Positions 43,965 through 52,114 of a stretch of 64,000 bases of DNA are shown one piece after another. Both the position numbers and the translations under genes were made by a program. The stretch covers positions 4,092,001 through 4,156,000 of the forward strand of contig OY787533.1 in NCBI GenBank assembly GCA_963678925.1, written 5' to 3'. The stretch's first letter is position 1. Each line of letters starts with the position of its first letter. Under the pieces are notes generated by a model, which saw only the letters and a list, made by a program, of their open reading frames with translations, was not told the origin of the DNA and ran no database searches. This stretch comes from G963665925 sp963678925 (GTDB taxonomy: Bacteria > Bacillota > Clostridia > Peptostreptococcales > Acidaminobacteraceae).

Positions 43965-44100
43965 CATATAACACAGCAGTTCCCAAAATGCCCCTTTGTT
44001 TATGAAGTGGCATTCATTATACTAAGTTATGGTAAAATAGAGCATACGAAATTAACCTAGAAGGGCGCACGCACGCCAACCACAGGAAGGCCATATAACA
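43965..44100 (+). repeat. Cassette-type element, site C
   Basis: Left arm CATATAAC, CAGTTCCCAAAATGCCCC; hairpin ATGCCCCTT/AAGTGGCAT with ATT tail; internal TTATGGTAAAATAG; right arm GGGCGCACG and CAGGAAGG. The right end reads CATATAAC (44092-44099), a direct instead of inverted copy of the left core, so this junction looks rearranged. Confidence 0.5.
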
Positions 44101-44160
44101 GTTCCTGCCTAAGCATATATGGATATAATTTTGGCTAAATTAAGGAAATGGGGAGTCGGT

Positions 44161-44646
44161 ATGGAAATAAGTTTTGCATTTATTGATGGTGGAACGGAAC
44201 TAATTAATGAAATTAAGCCATTGTGGGAAGCGCTCAATCTTTATCATCAAAATAAAGCTGAGCATTTTAAAGAAAAAATTAAGGAAAACACATTTGAAAA
44301 CAGACATAAGAAATTCTTCAGTGGAGAGTTTAAAGTATTTGTTGAAATTGTAAGAGTAAATGATCAAGTGCAACCAATAGGGTACTGCATAAGTAGTCTT
44401 AGTGATGACGGTATAGGTGAAATAGATTCATTATTTATTGAAGATGAGTACAGAGGATATATATTGGGTGAAGCTTTGATGAACAATGCTTTAAAGTGGT
44501 TGAAAAGCAACAATTCAAAGACAAACAGAATAAAAGTTGCAGAAGGAAATGAGGCAGTACTGAATTTCTATAAGAAGTTTGGTTTTGAGACGCGTTATTA
44601 CATACTTGAAGAAATTAATTTAAAAGATATACAGGAGCTTCAATGA
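44161..44646 (+). CDS. GNAT-family N-acetyltransferase
   Basis: A 161-residue acetyltransferase with the GNAT core: EIDSLFIEDEYRGYILGEALM is the beta4/acetyl-CoA pyrophosphate region, and VLNFYKKFGFETRYYIL the last strand. The usual Q/RxxGxG/A loop is degenerate (YRGYILG). The acceptor is unknown. ATG 44161 has GGGGAG upstream; earlier in-frame starts lack a site. Its last four bases overlap the next gene. Confidence 0.8.
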   Translation: MEISFAFIDGGTELINEIKPLWEALNLYHQNKAEHFKEKIKENTFENRHKKFFSGEFKVFVEIVRVNDQVQPIGYCISSLSDDGIGEIDSLFIEDEYRGYILGEALMNNALKWLKSNNSKTNRIKVAEGNEAVLNFYKKFGFETRYYILEEINLKDIQELQ

Positions 44647-45149
44647 AACGGTTAGTCTTTATACATGGACCAAATGGCGTTGGTAAAAGTACAACGTGTG
44701 AATTATTACACGAAAAGCTGCGTAACTCTGCATGGGTTGAAAGTGAATGGGCAAGAAGAATTAATCCATTTGAGTTTACCGAAGAAATTGAAAATATGAC
44801 GGAAAATAATATTACCATGTTACTGAGAAGCTACTTAGAATTATCTACAGTAAAAACTGTTATATTCAATTGGGGTATTCATGGACCGAGAAAAAGAATC
44901 TTAGAGAGGGTATTTTCTAATCTATCTGATATCGAGTATCAATATATCCCTATCCTAATTACGTGTAGTGAGCCTGAAAATGTGTTGCGGATGAAGCAGG
45001 ATCAAAGAAGTGCGTTAAGAATTTCGAGGGGCCTTGAAATACGAAGCTTATATGATAATCTCGACAGCCATCGGATCGACACAACGCGTTTAACCCCCTT
45101 TGAAGCTGTTGAAGAAGTCTTAGATTACTTAGAAAGCATAACGGAATAA
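44643..45149 (+). CDS. P-loop small-molecule kinase-like ATPase
   Basis: A 168-residue P-loop protein: Walker A GPNGVGKST at residues 9-17, a strand FNWGIHGPRKR and a lid-like arginine cluster (MKQDQRSALRISRGLE). The size and layout resemble shikimate/chloramphenicol-type kinases. The substrate is unknown. It is translationally coupled (ATGA overlap) to the GNAT, suggesting a common task. Confidence 0.75.
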   Translation: MKRLVFIHGPNGVGKSTTCELLHEKLRNSAWVESEWARRINPFEFTEEIENMTENNITMLLRSYLELSTVKTVIFNWGIHGPRKRILERVFSNLSDIEYQYIPILITCSEPENVLRMKQDQRSALRISRGLEIRSLYDNLDSHRIDTTRLTPFEAVEEVLDYLESITE

Positions 45150-45166
45150 CCCAAGTTTTATAATAT

Positions 45167-45297
45167 GTTTCACAGCAGCGCCTACATGCCCTGAGGGAAG
45201 CCCGTAACATCGTGTGGCACAGTTTATAATCAAAAAAAGTGAGTGGTTTGGCAGAAGTAAATGGGCTCGCACGTGAACCTTGGGAACGGTATATGGA
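45167..45297 (+). repeat. Cassette-type element, site D (degenerate)
   Basis: Left arm TTTCACAGCAGCGCC and CATGCCC resembles site C; right arm GGGCTCGCACG, TTGGGAACGG, TATATGG (45263-45297) resembles site E. The outer cores no longer match RYYYAAC or GTTRRRY. The LysR gene ends just downstream on the other strand. Confidence 0.4.
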
Positions 45298-45326
45298 AAT
45301 TTTCCTCAATCAACAATTTGCAGAAG

Positions 45327-46193
45327 TTAAAGTTTAGAGTAGTAGTTTTCAATAAAGTTTATTGCATGCAATTTATTGGAATTAACGTATTTATGTTTTA
45401 TCAAATAACAGGATCGAGTAGGTGGTGGATTTGTCAGAGGTTGTTCATAAAAGGGACCTCTGTTTTTCATTGTCTCAAAAATGGACTTTGGAACAATACT
45501 CCATTGATTTTCATTATTTAATAAGTCAAAGATTAAGTGTGCTGCATCGACGCGGATCATATGATTGTCTTCTTTCCATAAGGAATCATGCCAAATTTGA
45601 TAGCTGTATCCCCAGTCCATGAATATTTCATGACAGCTATTTAGTTCGCAAGGATTAATAGGGGCTATATTGTGAGATGGTTGTCCGTAACGTACAAGTA
45701 CCATTTCCTCATCAAGAATTTTGTTGACAATGATATTCGGCATATTGAAATCGCGTTTAACAAATCCAATGTCAACATCACCAGCCTTAATGCTTTCATA
45801 CGTTTCAAGAGTATGTTGTGTAATTATTCTTGGTTGAACATGTTCAAATTCATCTAATAGGGTCTTATAGAGCGGTGGCAATAAATATAAGCTGATACTA
45901 TCTGCTGTTCCAATATTTAGAGGTGTTTTGTGACTTAAGAGACGAATGTTTTTGATTTCTTTCTCAATGAGTATAGATTTTTCAGCAACATTAATAAATG
46001 CACGTCCATAGTTGGTTAAGGTAATACCTCGAATGCCTGGTTGCCTTTCGATTAGCTTAAAACCTAATTCGTTTTCTAAATTTATTAGTCGATGGCTTAC
46101 AGAGGATTGTGACAGGTGAAGAATATCAGCAGCTTTTGAGATACTGCCGTTTTCAATTATTGCAAGGAAAGCTTGAATGCCTTTCGTGTTCAT
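45327..46193 (-). CDS. LysR-family transcriptional regulator
   Basis: A 288-residue regulator: N-terminal winged HTH (ALIENGSISKAADILHLSQSSVSHRLINLE) and a C-terminal substrate-binding domain (residues ~90-285). It is divergent from the EamA transporter, with a 116-base shared control region containing ATATCTA-N5-TAGATAT; LysR proteins usually regulate the divergent neighbour in response to a small molecule. It is the only non-IS gene on the - strand in the accessory region. Confidence 0.92.
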   Translation of the reverse strand: MNTKGIQAFLAIIENGSISKAADILHLSQSSVSHRLINLENELGFKLIERQPGIRGITLTNYGRAFINVAEKSILIEKEIKNIRLLSHKTPLNIGTADSISLYLLPPLYKTLLDEFEHVQPRIITQHTLETYESIKAGDVDIGFVKRDFNMPNIIVNKILDEEMVLVRYGQPSHNIAPINPCELNSCHEIFMDWGYSYQIWHDSLWKEDNHMIRVDAAHLIFDLLNNENQWSIVPKSIFETMKNRGPFYEQPLTNPPPTRSCYLIKHKYVNSNKLHAINFIENYYSKL

Positions 46194-46209
46194 AATGAGA
46201 CTCCTTATA

Positions 46210-46237
46210 ATATCTAAAATATAGATATATAATATCT
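46210..46237. promoter_or_regulatory. Likely LysR operator
   Basis: ATATCTA (46210-46216), 5 bases, TAGATAT (46222-46228), and a further ATATCTAA at 46230-46237. The dyad fits the T-N11-A pattern of LysR sites and lies between the divergent genes. Confidence 0.7.
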
Positions 46238-46309
46238 AATTAATTCGCTTTATAACTATTTGAGTCTATATTAACATGACTATAACGAGAATAATAGTGG
46301 AGGCGACAT

Positions 46310-47164
46310 ATGAGTTTTATTGCATTAATATTGGTTATTTTTTCTACGCTATGTCATGCATATTGGAATCTGATCCTAAAAAGGACAACAGGTGGTATCC
46401 ATTTCATATGGTTATTTACAGTAATAACAATTGTACTGTATATCCCAGTTGTTATTATGGAATTGGATGGATTCTATAAAATGATGAACGATAAGGTGTT
46501 TATTGTATGTATAGGCAGTATGATATTTCATCTTATGTACTTTCTATTTTTGGATAAAGCTTATGAGTTTGGTGAACTTTCAATTATTTATCCAGTAGCT
46601 CGAGGTATTGCACCAGTTATCACAATCATTATAGCCATTACATTTCTCAATGAAAAAATGACAGGTGCTCAAATAGTTAGTGTCGGACTCATTATGTTTG
46701 GAACATTCATCTTGTCAGGTTTTAGTTACAAATCGGGAAAAGCTATGTCAACATCGTTTGTCTATGCAGTAGCTTGTGGAATTATGGTTGCATCATATAC
46801 GGTGATTGACAAAGTTGCGGTTGCAAATTACAACATTTCGCCTTTTATCTTAGACTTCATTAATAATGTAGGACGAGCAGTGGTGTTGGTTCCACTTGTA
46901 TCTAAGGATATTGCCCAGCTGGAACATGTTAGAAAAGTGTACTTGAAAGAAGCCGCAATAATAGCAGTTTTATCACCACTATCTTATGTTCTGATTCTAT
47001 TTGCCATGAAGAATGCACCTGTTAGTCTAATATCACCGCTTCGACAGTTTAGTATTGTGATTGGAGCGACACTAGGCATTAAGCTACTTTGTGAAAGCAA
47101 GGAGTATATTAAGTTAGCAGGCATATTAATCACGCTATTTGGAGTGGTCTGGTTGAGCTTGTAG
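46310..47164 (+). CDS. EamA/DMT-family transporter
   Basis: A 284-residue inner-membrane transporter with ten predicted helices in two EamA repeats (repeat 1 ends with MTGAQIVSVGLIMFGTFIL, repeat 2 with YIKLAGILITLFGVVWL). Family members export amino acids or other metabolites. The substrate is unknown; the divergent LysR probably controls it. GGAGGCG precedes the ATG. Confidence 0.9.
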   Translation: MSFIALILVIFSTLCHAYWNLILKRTTGGIHFIWLFTVITIVLYIPVVIMELDGFYKMMNDKVFIVCIGSMIFHLMYFLFLDKAYEFGELSIIYPVARGIAPVITIIIAITFLNEKMTGAQIVSVGLIMFGTFILSGFSYKSGKAMSTSFVYAVACGIMVASYTVIDKVAVANYNISPFILDFINNVGRAVVLVPLVSKDIAQLEHVRKVYLKEAAIIAVLSPLSYVLILFAMKNAPVSLISPLRQFSIVIGATLGIKLLCESKEYIKLAGILITLFGVVWLSL

Positions 47165-47203
47165 CACTATAGATAGCTCGTGGCCAAGAAAAACGTTCCA
47201 AAT

Positions 47204-47342
47204 GTCATTAACATATCAATTCCCAACAAACCCCTATTGTTTCAAATAATAGGGGTATTTGCATTGTCTAAATGTTACAATAGAGTATATGAATTCAGTG
47301 CAGAAGGGGCGCACTTGGGAACTTTAGGAAGGTTAATATGAC
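47204..47342 (+). repeat. Cassette-type element, site E (best preserved arms)
   Basis: Left arm GTCATTAAC (47204-47212), CAATTCCCAACAAACCCC; terminator hairpin ACCCCTATT/AATAGGGGT with TATTT; internal AATGTTACAATAGAG; right arm GGGGCGCACTTGGGAAC, AGGAAG, GTTAATATGAC (47332-47342). TTCCCAA/TTGGGAA and CCCC/GGGG pair with an unpaired spacer on each side of the outer cores. Confidence 0.6.
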
Positions 47343-47445
47343 GCTTTTACTTAATATATTTGAAAAAGCAGGAGGAATGAAAATGGACTATGTTTCAAGT
47401 CTTAGAACGCATTGTTCTGGTCAAGCAAAATTGTAGTACCAAGAG

Positions 47446-48258
47446 CTAGTCTGAATGCCTTGCCTCAAATGGCGATAGCCCTCCATTGAAAGAATGTGGT
47501 CTTCTGTAGTTATACCAATCAAAAATATACTCATAAACACCTTGGTTGAGATCAGCATCATTTTCAAAGGTGTACTGATAAATGAACTCCGTCTTCATCG
47601 TATTGTAAAACCGCTCCATAGGTGCGTTGTCATACGGATTCCCAGCTCTGCTCATGCTTTGAGTGATGCCCTTGTCCTCACAAAAATTTATGAACTCACG
47701 AGAAGCGAACTGAGATCCCTGATCGCTATGAAATATAAGATTTTCATCAATCTTATTTGATGATAATGCTATTTTCAGAGTTTCTAATGCAAGATTCGTA
47801 TCGATCCATTTGCTGTTGAGGCTTGCAACAATACTACGGTCATACAGGTCAATAATGCTGCAATTGTAACGCTTTGCACCATTTTTAAGTGTTAAATATG
47901 TGAAATCCGAACACCAGACTTGGTTCGGTTTTTCAGAAGTGAAATTTTGTTCGAGTAGATTTTTGAAAATATGATGAGCATAACCTTTCTTGTAAGGCTG
48001 TTTCTTGCGTCTGGTTATTGCTTTCACGCCCATTTCACGCATGTAGGAATAAACTGTACCATAAGAGCACTCGACGCCTTTTCTGACCAGTAAATCACAG
48101 ATCATTCGGTAGCCAAGTGTCCCATTGTGCTGATGATAGAGAGCCTTGATTTGCCTTTGCAAGGCCATCTTTTGCTTTTTATAATTTGCTTTACGATTTT
48201 TAAGGTAGTTGTAGTAGTGATTTGGATGTAATTTGAACTTGGCTAGCAGCCAGTTCAC
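47446..48258 (-). CDS. IS3-family transposase OrfB
   Basis: A 270-residue DDE integrase-type catalytic part: CSDFTYL, IFHSDQGSQF and DNAPMERFYNTMK carry the Asp, Asp and Glu. Listed from a GTG, but the frame is open upstream through the slippery site at 48333-48339, so it is probably made mainly as an OrfAB fusion. Intact. Confidence 0.93.
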   Translation of the reverse strand: MNWLLAKFKLHPNHYYNYLKNRKANYKKQKMALQRQIKALYHQHNGTLGYRMICDLLVRKGVECSYGTVYSYMREMGVKAITRRKKQPYKKGYAHHIFKNLLEQNFTSEKPNQVWCSDFTYLTLKNGAKRYNCSIIDLYDRSIVASLNSKWIDTNLALETLKIALSSNKIDENLIFHSDQGSQFASREFINFCEDKGITQSMSRAGNPYDNAPMERFYNTMKTEFIYQYTFENDADLNQGVYEYIFDWYNYRRPHSFNGGLSPFEARHSD

Positions 48259-48299
48259 CCCAAAGACTATATGATACTTCTTGATAAACTCATATTTCT

Positions 48300-48587
48300 T
48301 TAGTCGATTTCCTTCGCAAAGAATGCTGCTGCCTTTTTTAAGAAGTCGTTCTCCTTTTTAGCTTCAGCAAGTTCTTTCTTGAGACGCTTGATCTCCAACA
48401 TTTGATCTGTTTCATTTTTTAATCTGGGGTCTGTCATGCATTCTTTGCGGTGTTTATCAAGCCAATATCGAAGTGTGCCACTACCTAGGTTGTATTCAGC
48501 CGTTAGGCTTTTGATCGTTCGTCCTTCTTCAAGATGAAGACGGATAATTTTTTCCCGAAGAACAGAATCATATTTGGGTTTGCTCAT
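48300..48587 (-). CDS. IS3-family OrfA (helix-turn-helix and leucine zipper)
   Basis: A 95-residue DNA-binding protein: HTH (RLHLEEGRTIKSLTAEYNLG) then a coiled coil (MLEIKRLKKELAEAKKENDF). Near its end the message reads A-AAA-AAG (48333-48339 on this strand), the classic -1 slip that joins it to OrfB. Confidence 0.92.
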   Translation of the reverse strand: MSKPKYDSVLREKIIRLHLEEGRTIKSLTAEYNLGSGTLRYWLDKHRKECMTDPRLKNETDQMLEIKRLKKELAEAKKENDFLKKAAAFFAKEID

Positions 48588-49175
48588 AGTCGTAACTCCT
48601 TTTCAAGTTTGAATTATATCATCAAACTCGCTCATGGTGTTACAACTTTACTATAGCAGGACACATATAGGTACTAAACCCATAATAATGTGTGGAGCAA
48701 ATGTAATTTTAATAAATGAACAGGGTGAAATCTTGCTGCATCATAGAACCGATCATGATTGGTGGGGGCTTCCTGGAGGCGCAATGGAATTAGGCGAAAG
48801 TTTGGAAGATACAGCAAGAAGAGAAGTGAAAGAGGAAATAAATTTGGAATGCGGAGAACTAGAGTTGTTTAATGTATATTCTGGTCCAGAGCTATACTAC
48901 AAATATCCGGATGGAAATGAAGTGTATAATGTTACAACCACGTATATCTGTAGAGATTTTAAAGGTGAGATTGTAGTAGAAAAAACAGAAGGAAGAGATG
49001 CACGATTTTTTGCACTAAATGAGGTGCCGAAAAATTTGAGCACAACTATCGCACCAATAGTAGAAGAATACATATTAAAGAGCACTAAATAGATTTCAGA
49101 GAATGGATGGCGAAAACATACTGCATAATAGCAAACTGTCTTAATGAAAGGCACCCAGCAAGAACGGAGCAAATA

Positions 49176-49631
49176 ATGAACTATATCATAGAGAAATTGA
49201 ATGACCTGGAGAAAGCACCCTATGAGTTGTTGCTACTGGCAGATCCAAGTAGGGATGCAATTGACGAATATCTAAATCGAGGTGAATGCCATATTTTGAC
49301 TGATAATGAGCAAATAGGCGTTTACGTTTTGATTAAAACTAGGCCACAAACATTGGAATTAGTAAATGTAGCAGTCAAAGCGTCACATCATGGACAAGGC
49401 ATTGGAAGAAAATTAGTAATGCATGCTATTGAAACCGCAAAGCAAAATGGATGTAAAACTTTAGAAGTAGGAACCGGAAACTCCAGTGTAGGTCAACTGG
49501 CACTCTATCAAAAGTGTGGGTTTAGAATGACCAGTATAGACAAAGATTTCTTTATTAGACACTATGACGAAGAAATCTTTGAGAACGGAATCCAGTGTAG
49601 AGATATGGTAAGATTAAGTTTAGATTTTTAG
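49176..49631 (+). CDS. GNAT-family N-acetyltransferase
   Basis: A 151-residue acetyltransferase with the acetyl-CoA loop HHGQGIGRKLV and the late strand GQLALYQKCGFRMTSID. The early sequence PYELLLLADPSRDAIDEYL is typical of a Bacillus/Clostridium GNAT group without a defined substrate. ATG 49176 has CGGAG seven bases upstream; a longer frame from 49107 lacks a site. It follows the broken NUDIX gene by 83 bases and probably belongs to the same unit. Confidence 0.85.
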   Translation: MNYIIEKLNDLEKAPYELLLLADPSRDAIDEYLNRGECHILTDNEQIGVYVLIKTRPQTLELVNVAVKASHHGQGIGRKLVMHAIETAKQNGCKTLEVGTGNSSVGQLALYQKCGFRMTSIDKDFFIRHYDEEIFENGIQCRDMVRLSLDF

Positions 49632-49656
49632 TCGCCAAGTAAAGAGCGTTCTCAAT

Positions 49657-49678
49657 ACCCCTGTGGAGACACAGGGGT
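49657..49678 (+). terminator. Perfect hairpin, possible terminator, after the GNAT gene
   Basis: Stem ACCCCTGTG/CACAGGGGT with a GAGA loop. A near-identical hairpin (ACCCCTATG, GAGA) lies at 49833 and was split by the second IS21. Confidence 0.7.
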
Positions 49679-49679
49679 T

Positions 49680-49803
49680 CAGACTGTAGAAAAACTCCGA
49701 AATACTGCGTTGCTGGATAAAATCCGCTCTGATCACGTACGCTGAGTACGCTCACAGAGTGGATTTTATCCGCGTCTGGTCTTTCGAAGTTCTCTACAGT
49801 CTG
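49680..49803. repeat. 124-base imperfect palindrome
   Basis: The ends CAGACTGTAGA and TCTACAGTCTG are perfect complements. Inside, further paired blocks are GGATAAAATCC on both sides and CTCTG/CAGAG, with GTAC repeats at the centre. It lies between two copies of the GAGA-loop hairpin. It could be a small MITE-like insertion or a folded recombination site. Confidence 0.8.
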
Positions 49804-49905
49804 TCATCTTTTCGACTTTGTCGACAACCTGTACCCCTATGGAGACATAGGGTGTCAACACCGTTCAAAATTTTAATAAAAACAGCGTTTGAAATTTCAA
49901 GATTT

Positions 49906-50673
49906 TCACCGTTCTTCTTGCATATTTGAAGCATAAAATCCAGCACGCTTCTTTTCACGAATTCGATAGCTGTCGCCCTTGATGTTAACTGTCGTCGAAT
50001 GATGCAGCAGCCGATCAAGAATCGCTGTGGCAATGATGGTATCACCAAAGACTTCGCCCCATAGACCGTAGGTCTTGTTGGAAGTCAGAATGAGTGAGCC
50101 TTTCTCATATCGATTCGATATGATCTGAAAAAAGTAGTGTGCCACTTCATCATCCATCTGTGTGTAGCCGATCTCATCGATGATCAGAATATCTGGTTTA
50201 TTGAAAGTCTTCATCTTGCGATGGATTTTTCCAGAAGCGATGTTTTCCTTAATCATCGTAATCAGCTCATGGGATGTAATGAAGTACGCTGTATAACGGC
50301 TCTCAATGGCCTTCATAGCAAGTCCAACAGCCAGATGCGTCTTACCTACACCGGGCGGTCCAAGAAGTATAACATTCTCATGCTTTTCAACAAAGCGTAG
50401 TGTCATCAGTTCATTAAAACGCTGTTTATCCGCACTGGGTTGAAAGTCGAAATCGTAGGATTCGATGGTTTTATGAAACGGCAGTCGTGCCAGTTTCATG
50501 TTGGTCTTGACCGCTCTGTGATTCTTGGCTTGTATTTCAGCTTCAAGAAGCTTGAGCAGAAACTCAAGGTAAGATATACTATTCTCAGAAGCGCTTTCGG
50601 CGTGGTGATCATAAACCTCTGGGATATGCATAAATCCCAGTTCAGTAAAGGCATTCAGAAGCCTTTTGTTCAT
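49906..50673 (-). CDS. istB: IS21-family ATP-binding helper protein
   Basis: A 255-residue AAA+ helper with Walker A GPPGVGKTHLA, Walker B ILIIDEIGY and sensor SNKTYGLWGEVF. Overlaps the istA stop by four bases. Intact. Confidence 0.95.
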   Translation of the reverse strand: MNKRLLNAFTELGFMHIPEVYDHHAESASENSISYLEFLLKLLEAEIQAKNHRAVKTNMKLARLPFHKTIESYDFDFQPSADKQRFNELMTLRFVEKHENVILLGPPGVGKTHLAVGLAMKAIESRYTAYFITSHELITMIKENIASGKIHRKMKTFNKPDILIIDEIGYTQMDDEVAHYFFQIISNRYEKGSLILTSNKTYGLWGEVFGDTIIATAILDRLLHHSTTVNIKGDSYRIREKKRAGFYASNMQEER

Positions 50674-51905
50674 GATTTCACCCCCGAATTAATCATGTCA
50701 TCGTAGACCTTTAGGGGTCTGATGTGCACTTTGGAGTCTTTCTGAGAAACAAGTTTTGGAGCTGTGCCGGCAACGAACTTATCTCTCGATGTGAGACCTT
50801 CAAAGTGCTCTTTATTTTTTGAAACATGATGTTTTCCAAGTCGTTTGACATGAGTGCAAATGTGTTCACCGCTAAGTGTGAAAATATCCATGTAACCATT
50901 GAGCATGTCTCTGACACGCACAGTATGTCCAGCATATTTATGAGGCACGCTGTACTTATTTGAGCAAAAGGATAGGAGGCAGTCGGAAGAAACCTTCCGG
51001 GTTTCGTCAGCGTGGAGCCTGAAACTTGTCTCATTCCGAGGTTTCAATGGTTCCTCATTAAGTCGCTTTTCAGGCGCTTCGTGCGTCGTACCATGAATCC
51101 GTCTATTGGCTGTTGCCTCCAACCAGTATTTTATTTGATGATTCAGATCATCAAGACCGATGACCGCTTCCAAGCGTGGCCAGAAGTTTCTCCGGACATA
51201 TTTCACACCGCTCTCAACCTTGCCTTTCGTTTGTGGATGATAGGCTCGACTGGGAATCGGCTTGAAGGCTTGATGTCTTGCAAAGGCGAGAAACGTCTTG
51301 TTAAAGCGTTCTGGACCTTTCGCTTTGATGTTTTTTACTACGGTGCGCATGTTGTCATACACGATGTTTTCAGGCACACCACCAAAGAACTTGAAGGCTC
51401 TTTCATGGCATTCTATGAGTGTTTGAAGCTTCTCATTTTCAACGAACTCAACATACATGGCTCTGGAATATCCCATGACCATGACAAAGGCGTGAACGCG
51501 TTTTTTCTTGCCACCTTTGTCGAGATAGAACTCACCCCAGTCAACTTGAGCTTGTTCTCCAGGCTTTGTCTCAAAGCGCTTGAAAGCTTGTTGCTTGCAG
51601 CGTTTTCGATGAGGCCTCATGAAATCTCGAAGGATTGTAACCTTACCTGTATAACCCAGTTCAATGATTTCATCAAGAATAATCATGGCATTCAAACAGC
51701 CTTCGTTCATTCGCCTTAAAATATAGTTCTTATACGGATCCAGTTTAGATTCTGAAGGCTTTCTGGAATAGGGCTGATGTTCTTCCGTGGTCACTATGGT
51801 TTTTACTGTATTCCAGGAACGTCCTGTTATTTTTGCAATGTTTGTAATCGACATACCATTAGCATAAATTTGCTTTATCATATGAAACTCCTCTTGTGTT
51901 GTCAT
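50670..51905 (-). CDS. istA: IS21-family transposase
   Basis: A 411-residue DDE transposase: HTH near residues 14-30 (NGMSITNIAKITGRSWNTV), catalytic blocks QVDWGEFYLD, IVYDNMRTVV and KGKVESGVKYVRR. Intact. Confidence 0.95.
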   Translation of the reverse strand: MTTQEEFHMIKQIYANGMSITNIAKITGRSWNTVKTIVTTEEHQPYSRKPSESKLDPYKNYILRRMNEGCLNAMIILDEIIELGYTGKVTILRDFMRPHRKRCKQQAFKRFETKPGEQAQVDWGEFYLDKGGKKKRVHAFVMVMGYSRAMYVEFVENEKLQTLIECHERAFKFFGGVPENIVYDNMRTVVKNIKAKGPERFNKTFLAFARHQAFKPIPSRAYHPQTKGKVESGVKYVRRNFWPRLEAVIGLDDLNHQIKYWLEATANRRIHGTTHEAPEKRLNEEPLKPRNETSFRLHADETRKVSSDCLLSFCSNKYSVPHKYAGHTVRVRDMLNGYMDIFTLSGEHICTHVKRLGKHHVSKNKEHFEGLTSRDKFVAGTAPKLVSQKDSKVHIRPLKVYDDMINSGVKS

Positions 51906-51993
51906 ACGGCAGCTCCCTTTTTACATGAGCATACCGTTTATTTTGAGGAAATTTCAACCGTTGTTTTTCTGTAGTTTAGCACCGTTGTTCACA

Positions 51994-52082
51994 TAGGGGT
52001 TGTTTTGTATTATTTTGTGGTAAAATATAACATAAGAGTATATAAAAAGTGGGAGTACGTTGGCAAGTAGAGTCGTATGAAA
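51994..52082 (+). repeat. Cassette-type element, site G (right part)
   Basis: AGGGGTTGTTTT (3' arm of the split hairpin), internal TGTGGTAAAATATAAC, then GGGAGTACGTTGGCAAG and CGTATGA, like the right arm of D. Its left part is at 49833-49852, before the IS; no clear RYYYAAC core remains there. Confidence 0.45.
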
Positions 52083-52114
52083 AAACAGTGGTAACTGCTT
52101 GAGGGGGAGTAAGA

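Larger units (their letters stand above)
47413..48663 (-). mobile_element. IS3-family element (complete, 1251 bp)
   Basis: Ends TGTTCTGGTCAAG and, on the other strand, TGTCCTGCTATAG; homology continues inward (ATTGTAGTACCA / GTTGTAACACCA). The target duplication is CAT (47410-47412 and 48664-48666). Removing the element and one CAT restores the NUDIX reading frame, which confirms the ends. Confidence 0.93.
47383..49092 (+). pseudogene. NUDIX hydrolase gene interrupted by an IS3-family element
   Basis: The first ten codons (MDYVSSLRTH, 47383-47412) follow a GGAGG site. The frame resumes exactly at 48667 (IGTKPIIMCGANVI) after the IS and one copy of its CAT target duplication. Rejoined, the protein is 152 residues with the NUDIX box GGAMELGESLEDTARREVKEE intact. 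The right part alone stays open back into the IS end and could start at an internal ATG, but would lack the first strand. Members hydrolyse nucleoside diphosphates linked to other groups. The gene opens the unit that begins at site E. Confidence 0.92.
49853..51993 (-). mobile_element. IS21-family element 2 (complete, 2141 bp)
   Basis: Ends TGTCAACACCGTT and, on the other strand, TGTGAACAACGGT; target duplication TAGGG (49848-49852 and 51994-51998). Removing it restores the perfect hairpin ACCCCTATG-GAGA-CATAGGGGT followed by TTGTTTTG, which is the terminator part of a cassette-type element. A different IS21 lineage from element 1. Confidence 0.92.

Noticed and set aside
47432..48644. IS3 ends at the inner TTGTA repeats
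   Set aside because: No target duplication there; the outer ends give a CAT duplication and restore the NUDIX frame exactly.
51012..51719. 235-codon + strand frame inside the second IS21
   Set aside because: Antisense to the intact istA transposase.
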